Source: Clostridiales bacterium DTU092
GTDB lineage: Bacteria; Bacillota; Clostridia; Caldicoprobacterales; Caldicoprobacteraceae
DNA: 12,772 nucleotides
Assembly (NCBI GenBank): GCA_001513505.1
Contig: LFTM01000181.1
Location: 1-12,772 of the forward strand
Reading direction: 5' to 3'
Shown: positions 12,370 through 12,772 of the stretch, piece after piece
Layout: every line of letters starts with the position of its first letter
Numbering within the stretch: the first letter of the stretch is position 1
Made by a program: the position numbers and the translations under genes
Notes under the pieces: generated by a model
What the model saw: only the letters and a program-made list of their open reading frames with translations
What the model was told of the DNA's origin: nothing
Database searches by the model: none

Positions 12370-12772
12370 CTATTTTATAAGCCCCTGGAATCCTAAAAAT
12401 GCCACCGACATCAAGCCAGCTGTTATAAGAGCTATTGGAAAACCCTTAAGCGGCTTGGGTATATCCGACAGCTCCAGCCTTTCACGTATTCCGGCAAACA
12501 GTACTATGGCAAGAGTAAAACCAAGGGCAGCACCAATTCCATTAAATAGTGCCTGAATTAAATCATACTTTTCATCGATATTGATTATTGCAACCCCTAA
12601 AACTGCACAATTGGTCGTAATAAGGGGTAGATATACCCCCAGAGCCTTGTACAATGTAGGGCTTGATTTCTGAATAACCATCTCAACAAATTGCACAAGA
12701 CAGGCTATAACAAGGATGAACACAATTGTCTGTAAATATTGAATATTTAACGGCTCTAATATTCCATACTGG
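12370..12772 (-). CDS. rnfA: Rnf electron transport complex subunit A, C-terminal part (cut by window edge)
   Basis: The minus frame is open from the window edge to the stop at 12370 and gives about 133 residues, with no need for the internal GTG at 12723. The order YGILEPLNIQYLQTIVFI, QFVEMVIQKSSPTLYKALG, YLPLITTNCAVLGVAI, GAALGFTLAIVLFAGIRERL and PIALITAGLMSVAFLGF is the RnfA/NqrE family pattern, with several membrane helices; ITTNC carries the conserved Cys that, with its counterpart in RnfE, is thought to bind an Fe-S centre within the membrane. About 60 N-terminal residues lie outside the window. RnfA with RnfE forms part of the membrane core of the complex. It ends 12 bases before rnfB, so the genes are co-transcribed. 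Confidence 0.95.
   Translation of the reverse strand, partial: QYGILEPLNIQYLQTIVFILVIACLVQFVEMVIQKSSPTLYKALGVYLPLITTNCAVLGVAIINIDEKYDLIQALFNGIGAALGFTLAIVLFAGIRERLELSDIPKPLKGFPIALITAGLMSVAFLGFQGLIK

Overview
The window looks like chromosomal DNA from an anaerobic, probably spore-forming member of the Firmicutes, class Clostridia. Three things point there: a six-ferredoxin-cluster RnfB next to RnfA (the clostridial/acetogen type of Rnf complex), a YhcN/YlaJ-type spore lipoprotein, and strong GGAGG-type ribosome binding sites with AT-rich gaps. All genes but one lie on the minus strand, so the window is best read from right to left. No stretch of more than 300 bases lacks a gene, and I see no tRNA, rRNA, insertion sequence, CRISPR array or prophage.

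Read in the direction of transcription, the window opens with the 3' part of rnfA and all of rnfB (12772-11383), closed by a near-textbook intrinsic terminator (11347-11373). A solitary beta-class DNA methyltransferase follows (11260-9731), then an endonuclease III-like glycosylase with its own strong promoter (9641-8967). One small gene of unknown function (8748-8954) lies on the plus strand behind a sigma-G-like promoter. Next come a LysE-family exporter with a terminator (8581-7943) and an SGNH/GDSL hydrolase with a consensus promoter (7850-7215).

The methylthioadenosine salvage pair mtnP-mtnA (7092-5197) forms a likely operon. MtnP cleaves 5'-methylthioadenosine to adenine and methylthioribose-1-phosphate, and MtnA isomerises that product to the ribulose-1-phosphate. 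After it comes the spore lipoprotein gene (5068-4529) with a hairpin terminator, a 247-base gap, and a probable two-gene operon of an esterase-like alpha/beta hydrolase and an MgtC/SapB membrane protein (4281-2821). The left end holds a divergent MurE-like Mur ligase (2704-1331) and two tandem, overlapping M42 metallo-aminopeptidase genes (1249-188 and 203 to the edge).

Most of the window is ordinary housekeeping and sporulation content, and I do not see a clear new multi-gene system. The points most worth following are: a Mur ligase homologue that keeps its ATP site but has lost the MurE substrate motifs; a CxC cysteine tail on MtnP like that of hyperthermophile enzymes; a small plus-strand gene with a sigma-G-like promoter; an orphan methyltransferase with an unassigned C-terminal half; and an mtnA gene with no good standard start codon.
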